Shown here piece after piece: positions 31,357 through 40,079 of a DNA stretch of 47,142 bases; the first letter of the stretch is position 1, and the number at the start of each line of letters is the position of its first letter. The notes below the pieces were generated by a model, which saw nothing but the letters and a program-made list of their open reading frames with translations, was not told where the DNA came from and searched no databases. Source of the stretch: Ruminococcus sp. Lineage in GTDB: Bacteria; Bacillota; Clostridia; Oscillospirales; Ruminococcaceae. The DNA lies in the NCBI GenBank assembly GCA_017478965.1, contig JAFVCV010000025.1, forward strand, positions 1 to 47,142, in the 5' to 3' direction. The position numbers were made by a program, and so were the translations under genes.

Positions 31357-31410
31357 ATGGGGCTTTAAACGTTTAAGCCGGCTTTTTTCAATTATTTGGC
31401 AAGGCCCCGT
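31357..31410 (+). promoter_or_regulatory. Terminator/antiterminator leader of glmS
   Basis: The terminator hairpin (31361-31379, GGCTT...AAGCC with one bulged T) is followed by a six-T run (31383-31388). An alternative helix of 10 bp pairs ATGGGGCTTT (31357-31366) with AAGGCCCCGT (31401-31410), counting two G-U wobbles. It uses the left arm of the terminator, so the two folds exclude each other. No glmS ribozyme core is seen. Confidence 0.68.
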
Positions 31411-31436
31411 GACGATCTTGAAGGGAGCTGTTTATA

Positions 31437-33257
31437 ATGTGCGGTATAGTAGGGTATGTAGGTGCGAGAGAGTGTACGGAGGTGCTGCTCAATTCGCTTT
31501 CTAAGCTTGAATACAGAGGTTATGATTCCGCTGGCATAGCCGTTTTTGAGGACGGCGAGATAAGGACCAGGAAGTCCAAGGGCAAGATACAGGATCTGGT
31601 CAGCAAGATGGAAACAGAGGGCAGGATCACCGGCCACTGCGGTATAGGCCACACCAGATGGGCCACCCATGGCGAGCCTTCCGACGTCAACTCTCACCCC
31701 CACGGCAATGCCAATGTCACCATCGTCCATAACGGCATCATCGAGAATTATAAGAAGATAAAAGAGTTCCTTACAAGGAAGGGCTATGTTTTCGAGAGCG
31801 AGACAGATACTGAGACAGTGGCAAAGCTTCTTGACTGCTTCTATGAGGGCAACCCGATGCAGACTATACAGAGGGTCCTTGATGAGATCGAAGGCTCCTA
31901 TGCACTGGGCATCATGTTCAGGGACTATCCCGGCAGGATATACGCCGTCAGAAAGGACAGCCCGCTGATCGTTGCAGTAGGGGAGAACGAGGCCTTCATA
32001 GCATCTGACGTTCCGGCTATACTCAAGTATACCAAGAATTACTATCTGCTGGAGCAGGACGAGATAGCTGTCCTTGATAACGGCAGAGTGGAATTTTTCG
32101 ATGACCACGGCGCCCCCAAGAAAAAGCAGATGCTGGTGGCCGATTTTGACGAAGAGGCCGCAAAGAAAGGCAATTATCCTCACTATATGATAAAGGAGAT
32201 ACACGATCAGCCTGTTTCCATAAAGACTACTGTTACCCCCAGGATAGTTAACGGTATGCCTAACCTGGAGGAGTGCGGGATGACTTACGAGAGGCTGAAA
32301 AACTATAAGAACATTTTCGTGGTCGCCTGCGGCACAGCAATGCACGCCGGGCTGGTTGGCAAGTACGTCATAGAAAAATTGGCAAGGGTCAGCGTCACGG
32401 TCGATGTTGCGTCTGAGTTCAGGTACAGAGACCCCATTCTTTCCAAGGACGACTTGGTCATATTGGTGTCACAGTCCGGCGAGACTGCCGACACTCTGGA
32501 GGCTATGAGGCTTGCCAAGAGAAACGGCACCGATACCCTTGCCATCGTGAATGTCAAAGGCTCCTCTATAGCAAGAGATGCGGATATGGTCATCTATACC
32601 CATGCAGGACCGGAGATCTCGGTGGCGTCTACAAAGGCATATATGGTACAGCTCTCCGTGTTCTATCTTATTGCCTTTTCCTTAGCCTATGCCAACGGCA
32701 GGATAACTGAAGAGGAGTGCAGACATCTGGTGGAGCAGCTCACACAGGTGCCGGACCAGATCGAGGAGATACTGAAGACGCCTGAGAACTGCCAGTATGT
32801 AGCCTCTCAGCTGGTGAACGCAGACAATCTGCTCTATATCGGCAGAGGGCTTGACTACGCCCTTTCTATGGAAGGCTCCCTGAAACTGAAGGAGATATCC
32901 TATATCCATTCCGAGTCCTACGCTGCCGGCGAGCTGAAACACGGCACCATCTCCCTGGTCACTGAGGAGATGCCCGTTATCGCTGTTGCTACCCAGAGAG
33001 ACCTTTTTGAGAAGACCATCAGCAATGTAAAGGAAGTCAAGTCCAGAGGGGCCTATGTGGTGCTTGTTACCCATGAGGGTCAGGAGGTGGACAAGGAAGC
33101 TGCCGACTGCATCATAACAGTCCCCAGCATAGACGATCTGCTGATGCCTATGACCGCTGTGGTGCCTTTGCAGCTTATTGCTTATTATACCTCAGTGCTC
33201 AGAGGAAACGATGTGGATAAGCCCAGGAACTTGGCAAAGTCCGTAACAGTTGAATAA
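31437..33257 (+). CDS. glmS: Glutamine-fructose-6-phosphate aminotransferase (isomerizing)
   Basis: A 606-aa enzyme making glucosamine-6-phosphate for cell-wall precursors. The N-terminal MCGIVGYVG carries the nucleophilic Cys of the glutamine amidotransferase. HTRWATHGEP and HNGIIENY are glutaminase motifs. Two SIS isomerase domains follow (VSQSGETADT; STKAYMVQL), and the protein ends DKPRNLAKSVTVE. AAGGGAG precedes the ATG. The leader carries a terminator and a competing helix. A weak terminator is seen after the gene. Confidence 0.97.
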   Translation: MCGIVGYVGARECTEVLLNSLSKLEYRGYDSAGIAVFEDGEIRTRKSKGKIQDLVSKMETEGRITGHCGIGHTRWATHGEPSDVNSHPHGNANVTIVHNGIIENYKKIKEFLTRKGYVFESETDTETVAKLLDCFYEGNPMQTIQRVLDEIEGSYALGIMFRDYPGRIYAVRKDSPLIVAVGENEAFIASDVPAILKYTKNYYLLEQDEIAVLDNGRVEFFDDHGAPKKKQMLVADFDEEAAKKGNYPHYMIKEIHDQPVSIKTTVTPRIVNGMPNLEECGMTYERLKNYKNIFVVACGTAMHAGLVGKYVIEKLARVSVTVDVASEFRYRDPILSKDDLVILVSQSGETADTLEAMRLAKRNGTDTLAIVNVKGSSIARDADMVIYTHAGPEISVASTKAYMVQLSVFYLIAFSLAYANGRITEEECRHLVEQLTQVPDQIEEILKTPENCQYVASQLVNADNLLYIGRGLDYALSMEGSLKLKEISYIHSESYAAGELKHGTISLVTEEMPVIAVATQRDLFEKTISNVKEVKSRGAYVVLVTHEGQEVDKEAADCIITVPSIDDLLMPMTAVVPLQLIAYYTSVLRGNDVDKPRNLAKSVTVE

Positions 33258-33269
33258 ATGATATTGACC

Positions 33270-33304
33270 GACAGCCGGAGATCTTATGCTTTGGCTGTCT
33301 GTTT
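33270..33304 (+). terminator. Probable terminator of glmS
   Basis: GACAGCC (33270-33276) pairs with GGCTGTC (33293-33299) and is followed by a T-rich TGTTTGTG tract. Confidence 0.55.
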
Positions 33305-33345
33305 GTGATTATATGCGGTGAAAATTTCCGCAGACGGAGGAGAAT

Positions 33346-34005
33346 ATGAAGGACCATAAAGCGTTCATCTTTGATTTTGACCTGACCCTGGCGGATTCGT
33401 CCAAGGGGATACTTATGTGTTTTAAGCATACCCTTGCGGCTTTCGGCTATCCTGTGCCGGACGACGATATCATAAAAGGTACCATCGGCCTGACTATCGT
33501 TGATTCCTTCGACGTGCTTACGGGGATAAAGAACAACCCGCAGCGTGAGCAGATGAAGAAGTTCTACACGGATAAGGCCAACGAGGTCATGTCGGCCAAC
33601 ACCTTTTTCTATGAGGACACGGTGGAGCTGCTGACTGCATTGAGAAAAAGCGGCAGGAAGGTGGGCATAGTCTCCACCAAGATGCGCTACAGGATCGAGG
33701 AGAGCTTCGAGATGCAGACCGGGGCTCATCCCTACGACATAATCGTAGGCGTGGGAGATGTCAGCGAGCCTAAGCCATCGCCTATGGGACTGCTTTGCGC
33801 TATGGAAAGCCTGGGGGTAAACAGGGAGGATGTACTCTACGTAGGCGACAGCTACATCGACGCCGAGACTGCAAAGAATGCGGGAGTGGACTTCGGCGCT
33901 GTAACTACCGGCACGACTACCAGATATGACTTTGAAAAGCATCCTCATCTCTATATAGAGGGGTCCCTGAAAGAACTGCTGTCCCGTTATGTGAATAAAA
34001 TGTAA
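33346..34005 (+). CDS. HAD-superfamily hydrolase (phosphoglycolate phosphatase-like)
   Basis: A 219-aa HAD phosphatase. Motif I is FDFDLTLADS, motif II is the Ser/Thr of GIVSTKMRYR, the motif III Lys lies in EPKPSP, and motif IV is VGDSYIDAETA. The Gph/PgmB-like cap has an IKGTIGLT segment. Substrate is unassigned; phosphoglycolate, pyrophosphate or a sugar phosphate are possible. GGAGGAG precedes the ATG. It follows glmS without a visible promoter of its own. Confidence 0.85.
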   Translation: MKDHKAFIFDFDLTLADSSKGILMCFKHTLAAFGYPVPDDDIIKGTIGLTIVDSFDVLTGIKNNPQREQMKKFYTDKANEVMSANTFFYEDTVELLTALRKSGRKVGIVSTKMRYRIEESFEMQTGAHPYDIIVGVGDVSEPKPSPMGLLCAMESLGVNREDVLYVGDSYIDAETAKNAGVDFGAVTTGTTTRYDFEKHPHLYIEGSLKELLSRYVNKM

Positions 34006-34034
34006 AAACAATCATAATATATTGTGAAAAAACC

Positions 34035-34063
34035 TTGCTTTATTGTGGGAAAAATGCTATAAT
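34035..34063 (+). promoter_or_regulatory. Promoter of the yicC-gmk-rpoZ-priA operon
   Basis: TTGCTT (34035-34040), a 17-bp spacer and an extended -10, TGCTATAAT (TATAAT at 34058-34063). This is the only clear promoter before the run of genes to the window end. Confidence 0.8.
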
Positions 34064-34131
34064 ATAATTTGAATATTATGCTTTGAACAGGTCATTCGGT
34101 ATTAAGCGAAATGAGAAAGGAAAGCAGTATC

Positions 34132-35019
34132 ATGGTTAAGAGTATGACAGGCTTCGGCCGTGAAAGAACGGTCACAGAGGGACGTGAGATAATAGTCGAG
34201 ATAAGGTCGGTGAACCATAGGTATTATGAGTTCAGCGCCCGCACACCAAGGGCCTACGGCTATCTTGACGATAAGCTGAAAAGCTTTATGAACAGCAGCA
34301 TCTCCAGGGGCAAGGTAGAGGTAAGCGTAAACATCTACAATCAGGAGGGCACCGATGCTCAGATAGAGCTGAACAAGGCAGTGGCTAAGGGCTACATAGA
34401 TGCTCTGAGAGGGGCCTGCGATGAGCTGAACCTCAGCGACGACCTGGCGCTTTCAAACATCATGCGTCTGCCGGATATATTCACGGTGGTGAAGAAGACT
34501 GAGGACGAGGAGGTCATCTGGGATCTGGTGAAGAGCGTGGCGCAGCCGGCTCTTGAGAAGTTCGTGGAGATGAGGACTGCCGAAGGCAGAAAGCTCTATG
34601 AGGACATCAGCTCCAGGCTGGACCTTATCGAGGAGACAGTGAAGAAGATCGAGGCACACCAGCCATCTGTGGCGCAAAGCTACAGCGAAAGGCTCTACGA
34701 TAAGATAAAGGAGAGCCTTAAAGACATCGACATGAGCAAGATCGACGAGCAGAGGATACTGACGGAGGTCGCTATCTTTGCGGATAAGGTGGCTATCGAC
34801 GAGGAGACCGTAAGGCTCCACAGCCATATAGCTCAGTTCAGGGATATGATACGCAGCGACGAACCTGTGGGCAGAAAGCTGGACTTCCTGGTGCAGGAGG
34901 TCAACCGTGAGGTGAATACCATAGGCTCCAAGGCCAACGACCTGACCATCACTAAGATGGTGGTGGACCTGAAGGCTGAGATCGAGAAGATCAGGGAGCA
35001 GATACAGAATATAGAATAG
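34132..35019 (+). CDS. yicC: YicC-family endoribonuclease
   Basis: A 295-aa protein of the YicC/YloC family, reported as an endoribonuclease that acts on small RNAs. The N-terminal [11 protein letters not shown] and [13 protein letters not shown] are family hallmarks, and the C-terminal [20 protein letters not shown] is the DUF1732 signature. The start is 34132 (conserved Met), not the in-frame ATG at 34111, because GAAAGGAA lies between them. It opens the conserved operon with remA and gmk. Confidence 0.92.
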   Translation: MVKSMTGFGRERTVTEGREIIVEIRSVNHRYYEFSARTPRAYGYLDDKLKSFMNSSISRGKVEVSVNIYNQEGTDAQIELNKAVAKGYIDALRGACDELNLSDDLALSNIMRLPDIFTVVKKTEDEEVIWDLVKSVAQPALEKFVEMRTAEGRKLYEDISSRLDLIEETVKKIEAHQPSVAQSYSERLYDKIKESLKDIDMSKIDEQRILTEVAIFADKVAIDEETVRLHSHIAQFRDMIRSDEPVGRKLDFLVQEVNREVNTIGSKANDLTITKMVVDLKAEIEKIREQIQNIE

Positions 35020-35053
35020 TCCCGAAAAAAGGACAGATGAGGACGGTGGTCTT

Positions 35054-35311
35054 ATGCAGCTCATCAACATCGGGTTCGGGAACATGGTGTCGTCGGCCCG
35101 TGTGGTGGCCATAGTTGCGCCGGATTCCGCACCGATAAAAAGGATAATACAGGACGCCAGGGAGAGCGGAGCGCTGATAGACGCTACCTACGGACGCAAG
35201 ACCAGAGCGGTGATCGTCATGGACAGCGGCCATGTGGTGCTTTGTGCAGTGGCGCCTGAGACCGTCGGCACAAGAGCGGCCGGCGAGGGGGTAGAAGATG
35301 ATGAAAAATAA
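35054..35311 (+). CDS. remA: RemA/DUF370-family regulatory protein
   Basis: An 85-aa protein of the extracellular-matrix regulator RemA family (YlzA). It has [20 protein letters not shown] at the start and [20 protein letters not shown] in the middle. In B. subtilis, RemA is a DNA-binding activator of biofilm and osmoprotection genes. Its position between yicC and gmk is the same as in Bacillus. It overlaps gmk by 14 bases. Confidence 0.9.
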   Translation: MQLINIGFGNMVSSARVVAIVAPDSAPIKRIIQDARESGALIDATYGRKTRAVIVMDSGHVVLCAVAPETVGTRAAGEGVEDDEK

Positions 35312-35954
35312 TGATACGGCAAACGATGCAAAGCTCATAGTTATCTCAGCACCGTCCGGCTGCGGCAAGGGGACTAACCTGGCCAGGGTGTTTGAAGACC
35401 GTGATGTTTTCTATTCGGTGTCCTGCACCACAAGAGCGCCCAGAGAGGGCGAGAAGGACGGCGTGAACTATCATTTCCTTACAAACGAAAGGTTTGAGGA
35501 AATGGTGAAAAATGACGAGTTCCTGGAATATGCCGGGTTTTCTGACAATTATTACGGCACACCGAAAAAACCGGTGGAGGAAAACATGGCGCTGGGTAAG
35601 GACGCTGTGCTGGAGATAGAGACAAAGGGCGCCTTTCAGGTGAAAAAGCTAAGGGAAGATGCAGTGCTGATATTCGTGCTGCCGCCTTCGATAGCCGAGC
35701 TTGACAGAAGGCTCCATAAGCGAGGCACTGAGGACGAGGAGACTATCGCAAAGCGCCTTTCCAACGCCAGGGGAGAGATCGAGAAGTCGGTGGACTATGA
35801 TTTTGTTATAATGAATGACGAGCTGGAAGACGCTGTCAGGGACCTTGAAACGGTACTGGAAAGCGTCAGGGCCGGCGATGGGGCTGCAAACAGGTTCAGT
35901 CCCGTGAATGAAGATATAAAGAATACCATCAAAGGAGTGCTGGAAAATGCTTAG
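35298..35954 (+). CDS. gmk: Guanylate kinase
   Basis: A 218-aa kinase converting GMP to GDP. The P-loop is [10 protein letters not shown]. The GMP-binding region has [19 protein letters not shown] and [12 protein letters not shown]. An Arg-rich lid segment ([10 protein letters not shown]) follows. The adjacent Met at 35298 or 35301 could be the start; GAGGGGGT precedes both. It overlaps rpoZ by 8 bases. Confidence 0.94.
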   Translation: MMKNNDTANDAKLIVISAPSGCGKGTNLARVFEDRDVFYSVSCTTRAPREGEKDGVNYHFLTNERFEEMVKNDEFLEYAGFSDNYYGTPKKPVEENMALGKDAVLEIETKGAFQVKKLREDAVLIFVLPPSIAELDRRLHKRGTEDEETIAKRLSNARGEIEKSVDYDFVIMNDELEDAVRDLETVLESVRAGDGAANRFSPVNEDIKNTIKGVLENA

Positions 35955-36153
35955 ACCTGCAATTTGTCAGATACTGAAGAATAATGAGAGCTACTATTCA
36001 CTGGTGATAGCCGTGGCAAAGAGAGCCAGAGAGATCACTGACGAGGCCTGCGAGAACGAGACGGTACTGGAGGAAAAGCCTGTGAAGACCGCTGTAGATG
36101 AGTTCGCAGCAGGGGAGTACAAGATAATAGAGGATCCGGAGCTGAAGGGCTGA
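35947..36153 (+). CDS. rpoZ: DNA-directed RNA polymerase omega subunit
   Basis: A 68-aa omega subunit that helps assemble beta' into RNA polymerase. [20 protein letters not shown] and AVAKRAREI match the conserved omega helices. It starts 8 bases inside the gmk end and lies 18 bases ahead of priA. In B. subtilis, coaBC sits between rpoZ and priA, but it is absent here. Confidence 0.9.
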   Translation: MLRPAICQILKNNESYYSLVIAVAKRAREITDEACENETVLEEKPVKTAVDEFAAGEYKIIEDPELKG

Positions 36154-36171
36154 ACTTTTTAGGAGCGGGAT

Positions 36172-38625
36172 ATGCAGGAAGGTGTCGTAGTAGCCGGGGT
36201 GGCTATGAGCCATGCCTCGTACAGCTTTGATGCGGAGTACAGCTATGTGGTGCCGGAGGAGCTGGAAGGCAAGATAAGGGAAGGGATAAGGGTCCTGGTG
36301 CCATTTGGCAGCGGTAACAGGAAGGTCATAGGGTTTGTGACTTCTCTTGGCACTGCGTCTGAGAGGGGAAAGCTCAAATCCATTATCAGGCCCGTTGATG
36401 CTGAGAGCCTGCTGACCCCGGAGATGCTGGGCATGATAAGGTGGCTGAAGGAAACGACCTTCTGCACCTTCTACGATGCTTTCAGGACTGTGGTGCCTTC
36501 GGGTTATTCCTATAAGGTGCAGCTCCATTACAGCCTGGTCAATACTTTTATAGATGAGAACGAGCTTTCTGAAAAAGAGGCCGAGGTCATCGCATTTATG
36601 CAGAGCACGGCGAGCCAGAGCGAGATAGACACTTATTTTGAGACTGATCCCGCCAGACGTAAGACAGCCGACAGCCTGATAGACAAAGGCTACGTGGAAG
36701 AGACGGACAGCCTTAAACGCAAGGTAGGGGACGAGAGCGTGAAAATGGCCGCTCTCAGCGATGAGTACTATAACGGCACCGACTTCGGACTGACCGCAAA
36801 GCAGAAAAAAGTGGCGGAGCTGCTGGAGGAATGTACAAGCGCCTCTGAGAAGGAGATCTGCTACATGGTGGGCTGCACACAGACCATCATCAAAAGAATG
36901 GCCGCTAAGGGCGTTATCAGAGAGTTCGAGAACGAAAGCCTGAGGGACGCAGTAGGGGAGATAGATGAGCGGGAGGACCCGGACCGCATAGTACTGAATG
37001 AGGAGCAGAAAAGGGCTTTTGAGGGCATAATCGACCTTATAAACAGCGGTAAGCCCGCAGGCGCTCTGCTTTACGGAGTCACAGGCAGCGGCAAGACGTC
37101 GGTGTTCATCAAGGTCATAGACGCAGTTCTGAAAATGGGGAAAACTGCTGTGCTTCTGGTGCCGGAGATATCTCTGACCCCGCAGATGGTGAGCAGGTTC
37201 AAAAGACTTTTCGGCAAGGGCGTGGGACTTCTGCATTCTTCGCTTTCAGTGGGGCAGCGCCTTGACGAATTCAAGAGGATAAAGAGGGGCGAGGCAAGGG
37301 TCGTCATAGGGACCCGCAGTGCGGTGTTCGCACCGGTCTCGGACCTTGGAGTCATTATTATGGACGAAGAGGGCGAACAGTCCTATAAATCGGACTCTTC
37401 CCCCAGGTATCACGCCAGAGAGGCCGCAAAGAAACGCTGCGGCTACCATAACTGTCTGCTGCTTATGGCCTCGGCCACACCGTCCTTAGAGACTTTTTAT
37501 AATGCAAAGAACGGCAGATATCATCTGTTCGAGCTGAAAAAGCGTTTTAACGATGCGGTGCTGCCCGCCGTTGAGATGATAGATATGCAGAGGGAAGCCG
37601 CCGAGGGCAATGACAGTCTACTGAGCAGGTCCCTGGCGGATAAGATAACTGCCACGCTGCAAAGGGACGAGCAGGTGATATTGTTGCTGAATCGCAGAGG
37701 TTTCACCACCTATGTGAGCTGTGCCTCCTGCCGTAAGCCGCTGTCCTGCCCGAACTGCAATATCCCTCTGACTTATCATAAGAAAAACAACAGGTATATG
37801 TGCCACTACTGCGGATATACCATGGATAACAGAATGAAGTGTCCTTCCTGCGGCTCCGACAAGCTCAGACAGAGCGGTGTGGGCACACAGCGGGTGGAGG
37901 ACGAGATAGCAAGGATATACCCCGACGCCAGGATACTGAGGATGGACGCTGATACCACTTCTTCCAGGTATTCCTATGAGGAGAAGTTCCGGGCCTTCGG
38001 TGAGCATGAATACGATATCATGCTCGGCACTCAGATGATCGCCAAGGGACTGGATTTCCCCAGGGTCACTCTGGTGGGAGTGATCTCACTGGATAAGGCG
38101 CTGTTCACCGGGGGATATAAAAGCTATGAGAGGACTTTTTCTCTTGTGACTCAGGTGGTGGGCCGCAGCGGCAGGGGCGACAGACCCGGCACAGCCTGCA
38201 TCCAGACCTTCGTGCCTGACCATTATGTGCTTAACCTGGCGGCTCAGCAGGACTATGAAGAATTCTACGAGCAGGAGATGGCTCTCAGGCAGACCCTGAT
38301 CTATCCGCCCTGCTGCGACATCTGCGTCATCGGGTTCTCGGCCGTGATGGAGAGCAAGGCGATAGCCGCATCGAACTGGGTGACTCAAAGGCTCAGGGAT
38401 CATCTTTCAGAGAATAAGGCGGACTTCCCCCTGAGGGCTATCGGTCCTGCGCCATGTACTCTGGAGGTCATCAACCGGCGCTATCGCTACAGACTGATAC
38501 TGAAAACAAGAGTCAATAAGAGGTTCAGGGATATGATAAGAGCTGTGCTTTCAGACTTCTATAAGTGCAGCGAATTCAAGGAGGTCCGCATATACGCCGA
38601 TATAAACGGAGATATAGGACTGTAG
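36172..38625 (+). CDS. priA: Primosomal replication protein N' (PriA helicase)
   Basis: An 817-aa replication-restart helicase. An N-terminal DNA-binding domain leads to the Walker A motif GVTGSGKTS. Motif II is IIMDEEGEQSYK: the usual DEEH has Gly401 in place of His (D398-E-E-G401). The zinc-binding region holds paired CxxC motifs (CASC, CPNC, CHYC, CPSC). Helicase motifs such as LLLNRRGF and VVGRSGRGDRPG follow. TAGGAGCGGG precedes the ATG. The length is normal. Confidence 0.95.
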   Translation: MQEGVVVAGVAMSHASYSFDAEYSYVVPEELEGKIREGIRVLVPFGSGNRKVIGFVTSLGTASERGKLKSIIRPVDAESLLTPEMLGMIRWLKETTFCTFYDAFRTVVPSGYSYKVQLHYSLVNTFIDENELSEKEAEVIAFMQSTASQSEIDTYFETDPARRKTADSLIDKGYVEETDSLKRKVGDESVKMAALSDEYYNGTDFGLTAKQKKVAELLEECTSASEKEICYMVGCTQTIIKRMAAKGVIREFENESLRDAVGEIDEREDPDRIVLNEEQKRAFEGIIDLINSGKPAGALLYGVTGSGKTSVFIKVIDAVLKMGKTAVLLVPEISLTPQMVSRFKRLFGKGVGLLHSSLSVGQRLDEFKRIKRGEARVVIGTRSAVFAPVSDLGVIIMDEEGEQSYKSDSSPRYHAREAAKKRCGYHNCLLLMASATPSLETFYNAKNGRYHLFELKKRFNDAVLPAVEMIDMQREAAEGNDSLLSRSLADKITATLQRDEQVILLLNRRGFTTYVSCASCRKPLSCPNCNIPLTYHKKNNRYMCHYCGYTMDNRMKCPSCGSDKLRQSGVGTQRVEDEIARIYPDARILRMDADTTSSRYSYEEKFRAFGEHEYDIMLGTQMIAKGLDFPRVTLVGVISLDKALFTGGYKSYERTFSLVTQVVGRSGRGDRPGTACIQTFVPDHYVLNLAAQQDYEEFYEQEMALRQTLIYPPCCDICVIGFSAVMESKAIAASNWVTQRLRDHLSENKADFPLRAIGPAPCTLEVINRRYRYRLILKTRVNKRFRDMIRAVLSDFYKCSEFKEVRIYADINGDIGL

Positions 38626-38638
38626 AAAGGAAATTGAG

Positions 38639-39115
38639 ATGGCTGTCAGAAAAATACTTAACAAAAGCGATGAGATGCTCCATAAGGTATGCAGACCGGT
38701 GGAGAAGTTCGACGAAAAGCTCCATATACAGCTTGACGATATGGCGGAGACTATGTTAAAGAATAACGGCGTGGGACTGGCTGCGCCGCAGGTGGCTATA
38801 TTAAGACGTTTCTGCGTTATAAACGTCAGTGAGGACGGAAAAGGGGAGACATATGAGCTCATCAATCCTGAGATCGTCTGGGAATCCGAGGAGAAACAGA
38901 GGGTCGTGGAGGGCTGTCTGTCCTGTCCGGACGAGTGGGGTTATGTCACAAGGCCGATGTCTATTAAGTTCAGGGCCCAGGACAGGTACGGCGAGTGGTA
39001 TGAGATGGAGGCTGCCGGGCTTTTTGCGCAGGCAGTCTGCCATGAGGTCGCCCATCTGGACGGACATCTGTTCACTGAGATAGTGGAAGAGTATGTAGAG
39101 GTCGAGAAAAAATGA
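38639..39115 (+). CDS. def: Peptide deformylase
   Basis: A 158-aa metalloenzyme that removes the formyl group from nascent proteins. The three motifs are in order: GVGLAAPQV, EGCLSCP (metal-binding Cys) and CHEVAHLDGHLF (HExxH). AAAGGAAAT precedes the ATG. It overlaps fmt by 4 bases (ATGA), the usual pairing. Confidence 0.95.
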   Translation: MAVRKILNKSDEMLHKVCRPVEKFDEKLHIQLDDMAETMLKNNGVGLAAPQVAILRRFCVINVSEDGKGETYELINPEIVWESEEKQRVVEGCLSCPDEWGYVTRPMSIKFRAQDRYGEWYEMEAAGLFAQAVCHEVAHLDGHLFTEIVEEYVEVEKK

Positions 39116-40044
39116 AAATAGTATTTATGGGAACGCCGGATTTTGCTGTGCCTTCGCTGAAGGCTCTGTATGAGGCCGGTCATGAGATACTGGCGGTGTT
39201 CTCTCAGGCGGATAAGCCTAAGGGACGAGGCTATAAGCTTACTCCGCCGCCGGTGAAGGTATATGCTCTGGGGAAAAATATCCCTATATATCAGCCTGAC
39301 AGCCTTAAAAAGAACGGCGAACACTATGTCGAGGTCCTGAGAGAGCTTGCACCGGACTGTATAGTTGTGGCTGCTTACGGCAAGATACTTCCTAAGGAAG
39401 TTCTTGAGATACCCAGGCTGGGCTGTGTGAACGTTCATGGGTCGCTGCTGCCTAAATACAGGGGCGCCGGTCCTATACAGTGGGCTGTGCTCAACGATGA
39501 AAAGGCCACGGGCATAACCACTATGCTAATGGGAGAAGGACTTGATACCGGCGATATCCTGCTGAAAAGCGAGACACCCATAGGCGAGAACGAAACTGCC
39601 GCAGAGCTTTTCGACAGGCTCTCCGTCATGGGGGCAGAGCTTATCACTGAAACGCTGGACAAGCTGGAAAAGGGCGGGATAACGCCTGTAAAACAGGACG
39701 AGGACCTTGCGACTTATGCACCGATGCTCACCAAGGACCTTTGCCCTATAGATTTCAGCCAGAGCGTCAGAAGGGTGCATAAGCAGATCTGCGGGCTTTC
39801 AGACTGGCCCTGTGCCACAACTTCCATCGGCGGGAAGAGACTGAAGGTCTACCGCTCGGAGATCGTGGAGGGCAGCAGCGGTGCGGCGCCGGGAACTGTT
39901 GTAAATGAAAAAGACCTGACAGTTGCCTGCGGTGACGGACTTATCAGACTTACGGAGATACAGGCCGAAGGCTCTAAGCGCATGAAGACCGCCGACTATC
40001 TCAGAGGAAAGCCCGTAGAAAAGAATACGGTCCTTGGCAAGTGA
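39112..40044 (+). CDS. fmt: Methionyl-tRNA formyltransferase
   Basis: A 310-aa enzyme that formylates the initiator Met-tRNA. The start MKIVFMGTPDFAVPSL, the folate/formyl site HGSLLPKYRGAGPIQWA and the C-terminal OB-fold are clear. It overlaps def by 4 bases. rsmB follows 35 bases later. Confidence 0.95.
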   Translation: MKIVFMGTPDFAVPSLKALYEAGHEILAVFSQADKPKGRGYKLTPPPVKVYALGKNIPIYQPDSLKKNGEHYVEVLRELAPDCIVVAAYGKILPKEVLEIPRLGCVNVHGSLLPKYRGAGPIQWAVLNDEKATGITTMLMGEGLDTGDILLKSETPIGENETAAELFDRLSVMGAELITETLDKLEKGGITPVKQDEDLATYAPMLTKDLCPIDFSQSVRRVHKQICGLSDWPCATTSIGGKRLKVYRSEIVEGSSGAAPGTVVNEKDLTVACGDGLIRLTEIQAEGSKRMKTADYLRGKPVEKNTVLGK

Positions 40045-40079
40045 CAAGTAAGATTACTTTATAGCTCGGAGGTCAGGCT

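Noticed and set aside
31270-31436. A glmS ribozyme ahead of glmS
   Set aside because: The leader is only about 85 bases from the predicted start and lacks a recognisable ribozyme core; the visible structures are a terminator and a competing helix.
31392-32345. 317-codon minus-strand frame opposite glmS
   Set aside because: Antisense to a conserved enzyme and without supporting signals.
34111-34131. Earlier ATG of yicC at 34111
   Set aside because: The ribosome site lies after it, and family members start at the Met of [10 protein letters not shown].
35998-37236. 412-codon open frame on the minus strand opposite priA
   Set aside because: It lies antisense to a fully conserved helicase, has no ribosome site and no recognisable domain; it is a codon-bias shadow.
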